Shown: positions 9,332-19,261, numbered from the stretch's first letter. The stretch: DNA of 64,000 nt from Burkholderia sp. IMCC1007 (GCF_027257875.1 NZ_JAPVQY010000017.1:1-64000), one strand, 5' to 3'. A program made the numbers and translations. Notes: generated from the sequence alone by a model not told the origin.

Positions 9332-10243
9332 ATGGAAATCAAATGGATCGAGGATTTCCTCGCCCTCGCTCAATATCAGAGCTTTTCCCGCGCGGCTGAA
9401 TTTCGCAATGTCACGCAGTCGGGGTTCAGCCGCCGCATTCAGTCGCTCGAGCAGTGGATCGGCGCGGAGCTGATCGATCGCAGCAGCTTTCCGCCGGTGC
9501 TGACGCCGGCGGGCCGGCTGTTTCGCGAAACCGCGGAAGACGTGCTCAGCCGCTTGTTCGACACCCGCGCGATCATCCGCACCGAGCAGCGGATCGCCGG
9601 CAAGAGCCTGCAGATTGCCGCCGGCCACACGATCGCGCTGAGTTTCCTGCCGACCTGGCTCAAGGCGCTGGCGCCGCATTTCGGCGAGGTGCGCGCGCGC
9701 GTCATTCCGACGAACGTGCACGACTCGATCCTGATGCTCGTCAACGGCAACTGCGAGCTCATGTTCGCGTATCACCATCCGGAGCTTCCGCTTCATCTCG
9801 ACCCGGCCAAGTACGAGCACGTGACCGTCGGCATCGATACGCTGATGCCGGCGTGCCGGCCGAACCGCCGCTCGGCGCCCGCGTTCCGCCTGCCCGGCAC
9901 GAAACAGAACCCGCTGCCGCTCATTTCGTACACGGAGACCAGCTACTTCGGCCGGTGCCTCGCGCTGCTGCTCGACCGTGCAGCGGATGCGCCGGCGTTG
10001 CGGCTGCACTACGAGTCCGATATGGCCGAAGTGCTGAAAAAACTGGTGATGGAGGGCGAGGGCGTGGCGTGGCTGCCCCGCAGCGCGATCTCCGCCGAAC
10101 TGGCGGCCGGCGAACTCGTACCGGCCGGGCCGGCAGCGTGGAACCTCGACGTCGAGTTGCGCGTGTATCGCGACGCGTCCAACCGCAGCGAATTCCTGGA
10201 CAAGCTCTGGCAGCATCTGCGCGCGGAGCCTTCGCGGCTCTAG
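9332..10243 (+). CDS. LysR-family regulator, HypT/YjiE-like
   Basis: The 303-residue product has an N-terminal winged HTH (about residues 3-62: ALAQYQSFSRAAE, TQSGFSRRIQSLE) and a substrate-binding effector domain. The opening K-W-I/L-x-DFL and the GFSRRI-x-x-LE pattern resemble the HypT/YjiE branch of LysR proteins, known in E. coli as a hypochlorite sensor; that functional extension is not proven here. ATG 9332 puts the HTH at the usual distance from the start, whereas the open frame begins 35 codons earlier. It precedes, in the same direction, a DAACS symporter gene with about 180 bases between them, which suggests it may control amino-acid or dicarboxylate uptake. Confidence 0.85.
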   Translation: MEIKWIEDFLALAQYQSFSRAAEFRNVTQSGFSRRIQSLEQWIGAELIDRSSFPPVLTPAGRLFRETAEDVLSRLFDTRAIIRTEQRIAGKSLQIAAGHTIALSFLPTWLKALAPHFGEVRARVIPTNVHDSILMLVNGNCELMFAYHHPELPLHLDPAKYEHVTVGIDTLMPACRPNRRSAPAFRLPGTKQNPLPLISYTETSYFGRCLALLLDRAADAPALRLHYESDMAEVLKKLVMEGEGVAWLPRSAISAELAAGELVPAGPAAWNLDVELRVYRDASNRSEFLDKLWQHLRAEPSRL

Positions 10244-10427
10244 CAGGCCAGGGTTTTCCCGGCTTATGCGAGACTCGCATGCGGCCATGTAGTACCGGCA
10301 TCACCGATTGATCGGCGCTCCCTACCATTCGTTCCAACGGCCAATGCGACGCGTGACCGGCGTCGCGCGGCCCTCTTCGCAGCGCGCGTGCGCCGCCTCG
10401 GCGCGCCGCGGTGCCACCCAAGGACGA

Positions 10428-11708
10428 ATGGACATGAAAAATCGCCTTACCTTGAGCATCGCAATCGGCATGATCGTCGGCGTGATCGCCGGTTATGCGT
10501 GTCACGCGAACATCTCGGACCCCGGCACGCTGAAGGCGGTCGCCGGCTATTTCTCGATCGTCACCGACATCTTCCTGCGCCTGATCAAGATGATCATCGC
10601 GCCGCTCGTCTTCGTCACGCTCGTTTCGGGCCTGGCCGGGATGGACAGCGGCGACGACGTCGGGCGCATCGGCCTTCGCTCGATCGGGTGGTTCGTCTGC
10701 GCGTCGCTGATTTCGCTGAGCCTCGGCCTGCTCATGGCGAACGCGCTGCAGCCGGGCGCCGGGCTGAATCTCACGGAAACCGCCGGCGAGGTCAACACCG
10801 GGTTGAATACCGCCGCGCTGAACGCCAGGGACGTGATCACGCACGCGTTCCCGACCAGCCTGCTCGATGCGATGGCGCGCAACGACATCCTGCAGATCCT
10901 CGTGTTCTCGGTCTTTCTCGGCATCGGGCTGAGCGCGCTGAAGCACGACAGGCGGGTCGGCGTGGTGATCCAGTCGATCGACGGCATGGTGCCGGTGATG
11001 CTGCGCCTGACTCACTACGTGATGCGTGCGGCGCCGCTCGGCGTATTCGGTGCGATCGCGTCGTCGGTCACGCTGCGCGGGCTCGACGTGATCTACACGT
11101 ACGGCAAGCTGATCGGCGCGTTCTACCTCGGGCTGCTGGTTCTGTGGACGATGCTCGTCGGCGCCGGCTACGTGTTTCTGGGGCGACGCGTCGGCAGCCT
11201 GCTGCAAGCCGTGCGCGAACCCGCGCTGATCGCGTTCTCGACCGCGAGCAGCGAGGCGGCCTATCCGCGCCTGACCGAGCAGCTCGAGCAGTTCGGCGTC
11301 GACAAGAAGGTGGTGGGCTTCACGCTGCCGCTGGGTTACGCATTCAACCTCGACGGTTCGATGATGTATCAGGCGTTCGCGGCCATCTTCATCGCGCAGG
11401 CGTTCGGCGTGCACATGCCGCTGTCGGAGCAGATCTTCATGTTGCTGGTGCTGATGTTGAGCAGCAAGGGCATGGCAAGCGTGCCGCGCGGCTCGGTGGT
11501 CGTGGTGGCGGCCGTCGCGCCGATGTTCCATCTGCCGGTTGCGGGCGTCGCGATGGTGCTCGCAATCGACCAGATTCTCGACATGGGCCGCACGATGACG
11601 AACGTCATCGGCAACAGCGTCGCGACGGCCGTGATCGCGAAATGGGAAAGCGCACGTGCGGCGAAGACGCAAGGCGCGGTGTTCGACCAGCCGGAGCTGA
11701 ATGCATGA
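10428..11708 (+). CDS. Dicarboxylate/amino-acid:cation symporter (DAACS) 1
   Basis: This inner-membrane secondary transporter takes up glutamate, aspartate or C4-dicarboxylates with Na+ or H+. The 426-residue product has eight or so hydrophobic segments plus the family motifs: a serine-rich stretch FSTASSEAAYP, the GYAFNLDGSMMYQ loop of the second hairpin, and a C-terminal D-x-x-x-D-MGRT-x-x-N-x-x-GN motif. ATG 10428 is preceded by AAGGA; a second ATG two codons later is also possible. The stop codon overlaps the next start (ATGA), so the racemase downstream is translationally coupled. The coupling hints that an acidic amino acid is imported and racemised. Confidence 0.9.
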   Translation: MDMKNRLTLSIAIGMIVGVIAGYACHANISDPGTLKAVAGYFSIVTDIFLRLIKMIIAPLVFVTLVSGLAGMDSGDDVGRIGLRSIGWFVCASLISLSLGLLMANALQPGAGLNLTETAGEVNTGLNTAALNARDVITHAFPTSLLDAMARNDILQILVFSVFLGIGLSALKHDRRVGVVIQSIDGMVPVMLRLTHYVMRAAPLGVFGAIASSVTLRGLDVIYTYGKLIGAFYLGLLVLWTMLVGAGYVFLGRRVGSLLQAVREPALIAFSTASSEAAYPRLTEQLEQFGVDKKVVGFTLPLGYAFNLDGSMMYQAFAAIFIAQAFGVHMPLSEQIFMLLVLMLSSKGMASVPRGSVVVVAAVAPMFHLPVAGVAMVLAIDQILDMGRTMTNVIGNSVATAVIAKWESARAAKTQGAVFDQPELNA

Positions 11709-13165
11709 CGCGCGCGGATCTCGTGAACGCCCGGCGGAAATTCGGCGTGGTCGGCGGGCTCGGGCCGCTCGGCAGCGCCGACGTGTTCTTCAAGATGGTG
11801 AAGGCGACGCCTGCTTCGTCCGACGAGGATCATGTCGATCTGATCTTCGAGCAATATCCGTTCAAGGGTTCGGGCTCCGGCAGCGCCGCGACCACCGAAC
11901 GCAAGCTGTACGTGTTCGACATGATTCGCGCGTTCGAGAAGCGCGGCGTGACCACCGTCGTGCTGCCGTGCTTCCTGAGCCACACGTTCATCGACGAACT
12001 GAAGGCGAATACGCGCCTGCAGATCGTCGATATCGTCGAGGCCGTGCGATACCACGTGCAGCGCAAGTATCCCGACGCAACGCGCATCGGCGTGCTGGTT
12101 TCCGACTACGTACGCAACAGCGGGCTCTTCGACGCGTATTTCCCGTCGCCGCAATTCAAGATCGTTCATCCGCGCTTGCACGACGGGCTCGACCTCGTGA
12201 CCGAAGCCATCTACGGCGCCGATGGAATCAAGCGCGGCAATCTGCGGGGCCGGCCGGTCGAGCTGTTGCGCCGCGCCTGTGAGGACCTGGCCGATCAGGG
12301 CGTACACGTGATCGTTCCCGGGCTGACCGAGATCGCGCTCGTTGCCGACGAAATCGGCGCGCAGCGCGTGCCGCTCGTGGATTCGAACCTCGCGTACGCG
12401 CAATACGCGGTGACGGGGCCGGCCGGCTCGCGTGCCGCGACGTTCAAGATCGGCGTGGTCGGTGGTGTCGGGCCGGCCGCGACGGTCGACTTTCTGAACA
12501 AGATCGTTCGCAACACGCCGGCGTCGCGCGACCAGGAGCATATCAAGCTGCTGATCGAACAGAATCCGCAGATTCCCGATCGCACCGAGAACCTGGTGGG
12601 CTCCGGCACGGACCCGACGATCTCGCTGTATGCGACATGCAAGAAGCTCGAGGACGGCGACGCCGACGTGATCGCGATTCCGTGCAACACCGCGCATGCG
12701 TTCGTCGAGCGGATCCAGCCGTACCTCGGGATCCCGATCGTGAACATGCTGACCGTCACGGCCGCGTATCTGCGCGACACCTATCCGTCGCTGCGGCGGG
12801 TCGGCGTGCTCGCGACGTCCGGCACGATCGCAAGCGGCGTCTACCAGAAGGCGCTGGCGTCGCACGGGCTCGAGCAGGTGGCGCCGCAGCCGGCGCTGCA
12901 GGCACGCGTGATGGACGCGATCTACGGGAAGCACGGTGTGAAGGCTGGTTTTACGACCGGACAGTGCGAGGAAGATATCGGCGCTGCGATCGACGCACTG
13001 ATTGCCGACGGGGTGAGCGTGATCGTGCTCGGATGTACGGAGTTGCCGCTTCTGCTGCCTCGCGGCGAATATGTGACGCCGAACGGCGGCAGAGCGACGC
13101 TCGTCGATCCGACCGACGTGCTTGCGCGGACCTGCATTGCGCGTGCGATGGCGGCCGGCGGTTGA
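11705..13165 (+). CDS. Tandem-fused aspartate/glutamate racemase-family protein
   Basis: The 486-residue product is two Asp/Glu racemase domains end to end (about 1-245 and 246-486), each opening with a GVVGG-G-GP motif. These cofactor-independent racemases use two cysteines. Domain 2 has both (PCNTAH Cys327 and GCTELP Cys444). Domain 1 keeps Cys89 (PCFLSH) but has Leu207 in the second position (PGLTE), so it probably cannot racemise by the usual two-base mechanism. Typical family members are about 240 residues, forming dimers of single domains. The ATG lies inside the stop of the symporter gene (ATGA). Substrate is inferred to be the acidic amino acid imported by that symporter; an amino-acid deaminase-like or purely structural role for domain 1 is open. 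Confidence 0.85.
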   Translation: MTRADLVNARRKFGVVGGLGPLGSADVFFKMVKATPASSDEDHVDLIFEQYPFKGSGSGSAATTERKLYVFDMIRAFEKRGVTTVVLPCFLSHTFIDELKANTRLQIVDIVEAVRYHVQRKYPDATRIGVLVSDYVRNSGLFDAYFPSPQFKIVHPRLHDGLDLVTEAIYGADGIKRGNLRGRPVELLRRACEDLADQGVHVIVPGLTEIALVADEIGAQRVPLVDSNLAYAQYAVTGPAGSRAATFKIGVVGGVGPAATVDFLNKIVRNTPASRDQEHIKLLIEQNPQIPDRTENLVGSGTDPTISLYATCKKLEDGDADVIAIPCNTAHAFVERIQPYLGIPIVNMLTVTAAYLRDTYPSLRRVGVLATSGTIASGVYQKALASHGLEQVAPQPALQARVMDAIYGKHGVKAGFTTGQCEEDIGAAIDALIADGVSVIVLGCTELPLLLPRGEYVTPNGGRATLVDPTDVLARTCIARAMAAGG

Positions 13166-13218
13166 GCCGGTTTATGGGATCCCGCCCGCTTTTCCGACTT
13201 TGCCCGGTTCGTGGAAAA

Positions 13219-13234
13219 CTGTATGAATATACAG
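13219..13234. promoter_or_regulatory. LexA (SOS) box upstream of the giant UvrA gene
   Basis: The 16-base palindrome begins CTGT and ends ACAG, with an AT-rich centre (CTG-N10-CAG). It agrees with the proteobacterial LexA operator at all conserved positions. A TATAGT hexamer follows directly at 13235-13240 and could be the -10 element, so LexA would block RNA polymerase. The site is 130 bases upstream of the TTG start of the UvrA-like gene and is the only such site noticed between that gene and the racemase gene. Confidence 0.85.
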
Positions 13235-13363
13235 TATAGTATCCGTCGAACTTCGAGCCGCACGGGCATGACTCGTGCGACGCGTGCGCCGCGCGTGCGG
13301 GCATCCCACCGCAGCATTCCGGCACCGTGAACTCTGGCTAACTCATTCAGACGGGCAGGCAAA

Positions 13364-16300
13364 TTGTCATCCAGCAATCTGATCCGCATTCGCGGAGCAC
13401 GTCAGCACAACCTCAAGAATCTCGATCTCGACCTGCGCACCGGCGAAATGACGGTCGTCACGGGCCCGTCGGGCTCCGGCAAGTCGAGCCTCGTGTTCGA
13501 CACGCTGTACGCGGAAGGGCAGCGGCGCTACGTCGAAACCTTCAGCGCGTACGCGCGGCAGTTCCTCGACCGGATGGATCGCCCGCAGGTCGAGCGCGTC
13601 GACGGCGTGCCGCCCGCGATCGCGATCGACCAGACCAATCCGGTGCGCAGCTCGCGCTCGACCGTCGGCACGATGACGGAACTGAACGATCACCTGAAGC
13701 TGCTGTACGCGCGCGCGGCCGAGCTGTTCGACCGCAAGACCGCGCGGCAGGTGCGGCATGACACGCCCGAGACGATCTACGCGGAGCTGGTCGAGCGCAC
13801 GCGCGCCGACGATCCGCGCGTGGTCGTCACGTTCCCGGTCGAATTGCCGGAGGCGGTGTCCGACGAGGAAATCGCGCAATGGCTGTCGGCGAGCGGCTAC
13901 ACGCGCGTGCAGGCGCAGCGCGAAGTCGCGTCGCCCACCGGGCCGCGCAAGCTGCTCGACGTGGTAGCCGACCGCTTCCGCGTGCAGCAGGCCGACAAGG
14001 TGCGCGTGGTCGAGGCGATCGAGGCGTCGCTGAAGCGCGGCGGCGGCCGCGTGAACGTGTACGTGCTCGCGCCCGAAGCGGAAAACGCGGTGGCCGAGCC
14101 GGTGATCTGGCGCTTCTCCACCGGGTTGCACGACCCCGACAGCGACCTGCGCTACGCGGAGCCGCAAGCGGCGCTGTTCTCGTTCAACTCGGCCTACGGC
14201 GCGTGCGAAACCTGCCGCGGCTTCGGCCGCGTGATCGGCGTCGATCTCGGCCTGGTGATTCCCGACGCGCGCAAGACGCTGCGCGGCGGCGCGATCAAGC
14301 CGATGCAGACGCCCGCCTGGAAAGAGTGCCAGGACGACCTGATGCGCTACGCGGCGAAGGCCGGTATCCGGCGCGACGTGGCGTGGTCCGAGCTGACGGA
14401 CGCCGAGCGCGACTGGGTCGTCAACGGCTCGCCGGACTGGAACGGCAAGTGGCAGAGCCAGTGGTACGGCGTGAAACGCTTCTTCGGGTATCTCGAATCG
14501 AAAGCGTACAAGATGCATATCCGCGTGCTGCTGTCGAAATACCGCAGCTACACGCCGTGCGACGTGTGCGGCGGTGCGCGCCTGAAGACGGAATCGCTGC
14601 AGTGGCGGCTCGGCTCGAAGGAAAACGCCGATGCGGTGCTCGCGCCGGCCGATCGCTTCATGCCGCGCGGCGTCGACTGGAGCCGCGCGCAGCTCGAAGC
14701 GCTGCCGGGCCTGACCGTGCACGACCTGATGCTGCTGCCGATCGAGCGCATCCGGCGCTTCTTCGACGACATCGTGCTGCCGAGCGCGCTGCTCGACGAC
14801 GCATTGAAGCTGCTGCTCGCCGAAGTGCGCACGCGTCTGAAATACCTGTGCGACGTCGGGCTCGGCTACCTGACGCTCGACCGGCAGAGCCGCACGCTGT
14901 CGGGCGGCGAGGTGCAGCGGATCAACCTGACGACGGCGCTCGGCACGTCGCTGACGAAAACCCTGTTCGTGCTCGACGAACCGAGCATCGGGCTGCATCC
15001 GCGCGATCTCACGCGGATCGTCGAGGCGATGCAGCGGCTGCGCGACGCGGGCAATACGCTGGTCGTGGTCGAGCACGATCCGTCGGTGATGCTCGCGGCC
15101 GATCGATTGATCGACATGGGCCCCGGCCCGGGCGAGCGAGGCGGCACGATCGTGTACGACGGCACGCCGGGCGACATCCGGTCGGCGCACACGCTGACGG
15201 GCGAGTATCTCGGCGGCCGCAAGCAGGTCGCGCATGCGTCGAACTGGGCACGTCGTCCGGTCGATGCGAGCACGCCGCGCATCGTGCTCGAAGGCGCGAC
15301 CGAGCACAACCTGCGCGACGTGACGGTCGAGATTCCGTTGCAGCGGCTCGTCTGCGTGACGGGCGTGTCCGGCTCCGGTAAATCCACGCTGTTGCAGGAC
15401 GTGCTGTATCCGGCGATGGCGCGGCATCATGGCAAGGCGACCGAGTCGCCGGGCGCGTTCCGCAATCTGACCGGCGCCGACCAGGTCGGCGACGTCGTGT
15501 TCGTCGATCAATCGCCGATCGGCAAGACCACGCGCTCGAACCCGGCCAGCTACGTCGGCGCGTTCGATGAAATCCGCAAGCTGTTCGCGAAGGCGCCGCT
15601 CGCGCTGCAGCGCGGCTACGGCGCCGGCACGTTCAGCTTCAACTCGGGCGACGGCCGTTGTCCGACCTGCGGCGGCTCGGGCTTCGAGCACATCGAAATG
15701 CAGTTCCTGAGCGATGTCTACCTGCGTTGCCCGGATTGCGACGGCAGCCGTTACCGTGCCGAGCTTCTCGAAGTGCGCATCGAGCGCGGCGGCCGTGCGC
15801 TGAACATCGCCGACGTGCTCGACCTGACCGTCAGCGAAGCGGCCGCATTCTTCGCGGCTGACGCGGAAGTGCTGCGCGTGCTGCAGCCGATCGTCGACGT
15901 CGGCCTCGAATACGTGAAGCTCGGCCAGCCGGTGCCGACGCTGTCGGGCGGCGAAGCGCAGCGCCTGAAGCTCGCGGGCTTCCTCGCCGAGTCGGCGGCG
16001 GCGGCCAACGGGCGCCGGGTTGCGACGGAAGAGGCGCGCATCGCCCGCGCGAAGCTGTTCATGTTCGACGAGCCGACCACCGGCTTGCACTTCGACGACA
16101 TCGCGAAGCTGATGCAGGCGTTCGGCAAGCTGCTCGCGGCCGGCCATTCGCTGATCGTGATCGAGCACAACCTCGACGTGATCCGCGCGGCCGACTGGCT
16201 GATCGATCTCGGCCCGGAAGGCGGCGACGGCGGCGGCCTCGTGCTGTGCGCCGGCACGCCCGACGACGTGAAGGCCTGCGCCGAATCGCATACCGGCGTG

Positions 16301-19261
16301 GCGCTGCTGCAGTACGACCGCGAGATGGATGGCGAAGCGGCGCGCGCCGACGGCGGCGTGCCGCTGCAGGCCGTGCTGAACGCCGCGCGCGCGCGCCGTG
16401 CGATCGAAGGCGAGGACGTCGTGCGGATCGTCAACGCGCGCGAGCACAACCTGAAGGCGCTCGACGTCGACATCCCGCACGGCAAGTTCAACGTGATCAC
16501 CGGCGTGTCGGGGTCCGGCAAGTCGACGCTCGCGTTCGACATCCTGTTCCACGAAGGCCAGCGCCGCTACCTCGAATCGCTGAACGCGTATGCGCGCTCG
16601 ATCGTGCAGCCGGCCGGGCGCCCCGAGGTCGACGCGGTGTACGGCATTCCGCCGACGGTCGCGATCGAGCAGCGGCTGTCGCGTGGCGGGCGCAAGAGCA
16701 CGGTCGCAACTACGTCGGAAGTCTGGCACTTCCTGCGGCTGCTGTACGTGAAGCTCGGCTTGCAGCATTGCATCCACGACGGCACGCCGGTCACGTCGCA
16801 AACCGTCGAATCGATCGCCGCGCAGCTGCTGCGTGACCATCGCGACGAACACGTCGGCTTTCTCGCGCCGCTCGTCGTCAATCGCAAGGGCGTGTACACC
16901 GATCTCGCGAAGTGGGCGAAGGCGCGCGGCAGCACGCATTTGCGCGTCGACGGCGAGTTCGTGCCGGTCGATCCGTGGCCGAAGCTCGATCGCTTCCGCG
17001 AGCACACGATCGAGCTGCCGGTGGCCGATATCGTCGTGTCGCCGGACAACGAAGCCGAATTGCGGCGTCTGCTCGACGAAACGCTCGAACTCGGCAAGGG
17101 CGTGATGCACCTGCTCGCGCCGCTCGACGGGTTGCATCATGCGATGCAGAACGATCATTCGACCGCGCGCGTCGGCGAGGTCAAGGTGCTGTCGGTCAAG
17201 CGCGCGTGCCCGGTATGCGGCACGAGCTACCCGGAGCTCGATCCGCGGATGTTCTCGTACAACAGCAAGCACGGCTGGTGCACGACCTGCGTCGGCACCG
17301 GCGTCACGCTCACGCGCGAACAGCGCGCCGCATACGACGACACGGTGCTCGCCGGCGACGATCGCGGCCGCGAGCAAACCTTGCCGTCGGACGAGCAGGA
17401 GCCGGAAGGCGTCGGCAACGAGCCGTGCCCGGATTGCCACGGCACGCGGCTGAACCCGTCCGCGCGTGCGGTCACGTTCGACGCGCATCCGATCGTCGAG
17501 GTCGCGCAATGGACGGTGTCCGACACGCGCCGCTGGATCGACGCGCTGGAACTGACCGGGCGCGACGCGCAGATCGCGCGCGACATCGTCAGCGAGATCG
17601 GCAGCCGCCTCGCGTTCCTCGAGGAGGTCGGGCTCGGTTACCTGAGCCTCGATCGCGCGGCGCCGAGCCTGTCAGGCGGCGAAGCGCAGCGGATCCGGCT
17701 GGCCGCGCAGCTCGGCAGCAATCTGCAGGGCGTCTGCTACGTGCTCGACGAGCCGACGATCGGCCTGCATCCGCGCGACAATCAGATCCTGCTCGATGCA
17801 TTGCGCAAGCTCGGCGACAAGGGCAATACGCTCGTCGTCGTCGAGCATGACGAGGACACGATCCGCCGCGCCGATCACATTATCGACGTCGGCCCCGGCG
17901 CCGGCAAGCGCGGCGGCACGCTGGTCGCCGAGGGCGCGGTCGCCGATCTGGCCGCTCAGCCGGATTCGGTGACGGGGCGGCTGCTCGCGCAGCCGATGAC
18001 GCACCCGTTGCAGCCGCGCCGCAGCGTGAGCCTGCCGGGCAAGAAGGGCGGTGAGGCGGTACCGGAAGGCTGGCTGACCGTGCATGGCGCCCGGCTGCAC
18101 AACCTGCGCGACGTCACCGTCGGCATTCCGCTCGCGCGGCTCGTCGCGGTGACGGGCGTCAGCGGCTCGGGCAAGTCGACGCTCGCGCGCGACGTGCTGA
18201 TGACGAACCTGCTCGACGCGGTCGGCCGCTCGGTGCTGTCTTCGCCGGCCACGCGGCGCGCGCGCAAGGCCGCGCAGCAGGACGCGCCGGCCACCAATCG
18301 CCGTTCGAGCGTGCTTGCGCGCAGCGCGCCGCGGCCGTCGCTGAACGTCACGCATGCGTGGCAGGGCTGCGAGTCGCTCAGCGGCTGGGAGCAGATCGAT
18401 CGCGTGCTCGAAGTCGACCAGACGCCGATCGGCAAGACGCCGCGTTCGTGCCCGGCCACCTATATCGGCGTGTGGGACACGATCCGCAAGCTGTTCGCCG
18501 ATACGCTGGAGGCGCGTGCGCGCGGCTACACGGCGTCGCGTTTCTCGTTCAACACCGGCGACGGGCGTTGCCCGGCCTGCGAAGGGCAGGGCGTACGCAC
18601 GATCGGGATGAGCTTCCTGCCCGACGTGAAGGTGCCGTGCGACGTGTGCCACGAGCAGCGCTTCAACCCGGAAACGCTCGCGGTCACGTGGCGCGGCCGG
18701 AACATCGGCGACGTGCTGACGATGGAGATCGACGAGGCAGTGGAGTTCTTCGCGCCGATCTCGAACATCGCGCATCCGCTGCAGCTGATGAAGGATGTCG
18801 GGCTCGGCTATCTGACGCTTGGGCAGCCGTCGCCGACGCTGTCCGGCGGCGAGGCGCAGCGCATCAAGCTCGTCACCGAGCTGACGAAGGTGCGCGACGA
18901 CATCACGCGGCGCGGCCAGAAGGCGCCGCACACGCTGTACGTGCTCGACGAGCCGACGGTCGGCCTGCACATGGCGGACGTCGCGAAGCTGATTCGCGTG
19001 CTGCACCGGCTCGTCGACGGCGGGCATAGCGTCGTGGTTATCGAGCACGACCTCGACGTGATCGCGGAAGCCGACTGGATCATCGATCTCGGGCCGGAAG
19101 GCGGCGTGGGCGGCGGCACGATCGTTGGAGCGGCGCCGCCGGAAGGGCTCGTGCAGGTGAAGGCGAGCCATACCGGGCAGGCGCTGAAGCCGGTGCTGGC
19201 ACGAACGGCGAGCGAAGCCGCCGAAGCGGAGCAGCAGCCGGGCGCGGCGCGGGTCGGCTGA
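13364..19261 (+). CDS. Giant tandem-fused UvrA-like excinuclease ATPase (1965 aa)
   Basis: UvrA finds bulky DNA damage and loads UvrB in nucleotide excision repair. This protein contains two complete UvrA units in one chain (about 1-1010 and 1011-1965). Four Walker A motifs of the G-x-SGSGKS type lie near residues 34, 666, 1047 and 1598. Four LSGGE signatures lie near 512, 860, 1436 and 1826, each followed by a DEP Walker B, and zinc CxxC pairs are present in each half (for example near 280, 766, 1285 and 1730). A normal UvrA is about 950 residues. The start is TTG: the frame is closed by a TGA 36 bases upstream and no ATG or GTG lies between. A LexA box upstream predicts SOS induction. It is probably a paralogue besides the normal uvrA; roles in damage tolerance or drug-adduct resistance are inferred. 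Confidence 0.92.
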   Translation: MSSSNLIRIRGARQHNLKNLDLDLRTGEMTVVTGPSGSGKSSLVFDTLYAEGQRRYVETFSAYARQFLDRMDRPQVERVDGVPPAIAIDQTNPVRSSRSTVGTMTELNDHLKLLYARAAELFDRKTARQVRHDTPETIYAELVERTRADDPRVVVTFPVELPEAVSDEEIAQWLSASGYTRVQAQREVASPTGPRKLLDVVADRFRVQQADKVRVVEAIEASLKRGGGRVNVYVLAPEAENAVAEPVIWRFSTGLHDPDSDLRYAEPQAALFSFNSAYGACETCRGFGRVIGVDLGLVIPDARKTLRGGAIKPMQTPAWKECQDDLMRYAAKAGIRRDVAWSELTDAERDWVVNGSPDWNGKWQSQWYGVKRFFGYLESKAYKMHIRVLLSKYRSYTPCDVCGGARLKTESLQWRLGSKENADAVLAPADRFMPRGVDWSRAQLEALPGLTVHDLMLLPIERIRRFFDDIVLPSALLDDALKLLLAEVRTRLKYLCDVGLGYLTLDRQSRTLSGGEVQRINLTTALGTSLTKTLFVLDEPSIGLHPRDLTRIVEAMQRLRDAGNTLVVVEHDPSVMLAADRLIDMGPGPGERGGTIVYDGTPGDIRSAHTLTGEYLGGRKQVAHASNWARRPVDASTPRIVLEGATEHNLRDVTVEIPLQRLVCVTGVSGSGKSTLLQDVLYPAMARHHGKATESPGAFRNLTGADQVGDVVFVDQSPIGKTTRSNPASYVGAFDEIRKLFAKAPLALQRGYGAGTFSFNSGDGRCPTCGGSGFEHIEMQFLSDVYLRCPDCDGSRYRAELLEVRIERGGRALNIADVLDLTVSEAAAFFAADAEVLRVLQPIVDVGLEYVKLGQPVPTLSGGEAQRLKLAGFLAESAAAANGRRVATEEARIARAKLFMFDEPTTGLHFDDIAKLMQAFGKLLAAGHSLIVIEHNLDVIRAADWLIDLGPEGGDGGGLVLCAGTPDDVKACAESHTGVALLQYDREMDGEAARADGGVPLQAVLNAARARRAIEGEDVVRIVNAREHNLKALDVDIPHGKFNVITGVSGSGKSTLAFDILFHEGQRRYLESLNAYARSIVQPAGRPEVDAVYGIPPTVAIEQRLSRGGRKSTVATTSEVWHFLRLLYVKLGLQHCIHDGTPVTSQTVESIAAQLLRDHRDEHVGFLAPLVVNRKGVYTDLAKWAKARGSTHLRVDGEFVPVDPWPKLDRFREHTIELPVADIVVSPDNEAELRRLLDETLELGKGVMHLLAPLDGLHHAMQNDHSTARVGEVKVLSVKRACPVCGTSYPELDPRMFSYNSKHGWCTTCVGTGVTLTREQRAAYDDTVLAGDDRGREQTLPSDEQEPEGVGNEPCPDCHGTRLNPSARAVTFDAHPIVEVAQWTVSDTRRWIDALELTGRDAQIARDIVSEIGSRLAFLEEVGLGYLSLDRAAPSLSGGEAQRIRLAAQLGSNLQGVCYVLDEPTIGLHPRDNQILLDALRKLGDKGNTLVVVEHDEDTIRRADHIIDVGPGAGKRGGTLVAEGAVADLAAQPDSVTGRLLAQPMTHPLQPRRSVSLPGKKGGEAVPEGWLTVHGARLHNLRDVTVGIPLARLVAVTGVSGSGKSTLARDVLMTNLLDAVGRSVLSSPATRRARKAAQQDAPATNRRSSVLARSAPRPSLNVTHAWQGCESLSGWEQIDRVLEVDQTPIGKTPRSCPATYIGVWDTIRKLFADTLEARARGYTASRFSFNTGDGRCPACEGQGVRTIGMSFLPDVKVPCDVCHEQRFNPETLAVTWRGRNIGDVLTMEIDEAVEFFAPISNIAHPLQLMKDVGLGYLTLGQPSPTLSGGEAQRIKLVTELTKVRDDITRRGQKAPHTLYVLDEPTVGLHMADVAKLIRVLHRLVDGGHSVVVIEHDLDVIAEADWIIDLGPEGGVGGGTIVGAAPPEGLVQVKASHTGQALKPVLARTASEAAEAEQQPGAARVG

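Noticed and set aside
10388..11704. N-terminal extension of the racemase frame across the symporter gene
   Set aside because: It is the out-of-frame shadow of the symporter; homology begins at ATG 11705.
13367..17509. 1380-codon minus-strand frame opposite the UvrA-like gene
   Set aside because: Arises from the strong third-position GC bias; low-complexity His/Arg/Ala composition and complete overlap with a certain gene.
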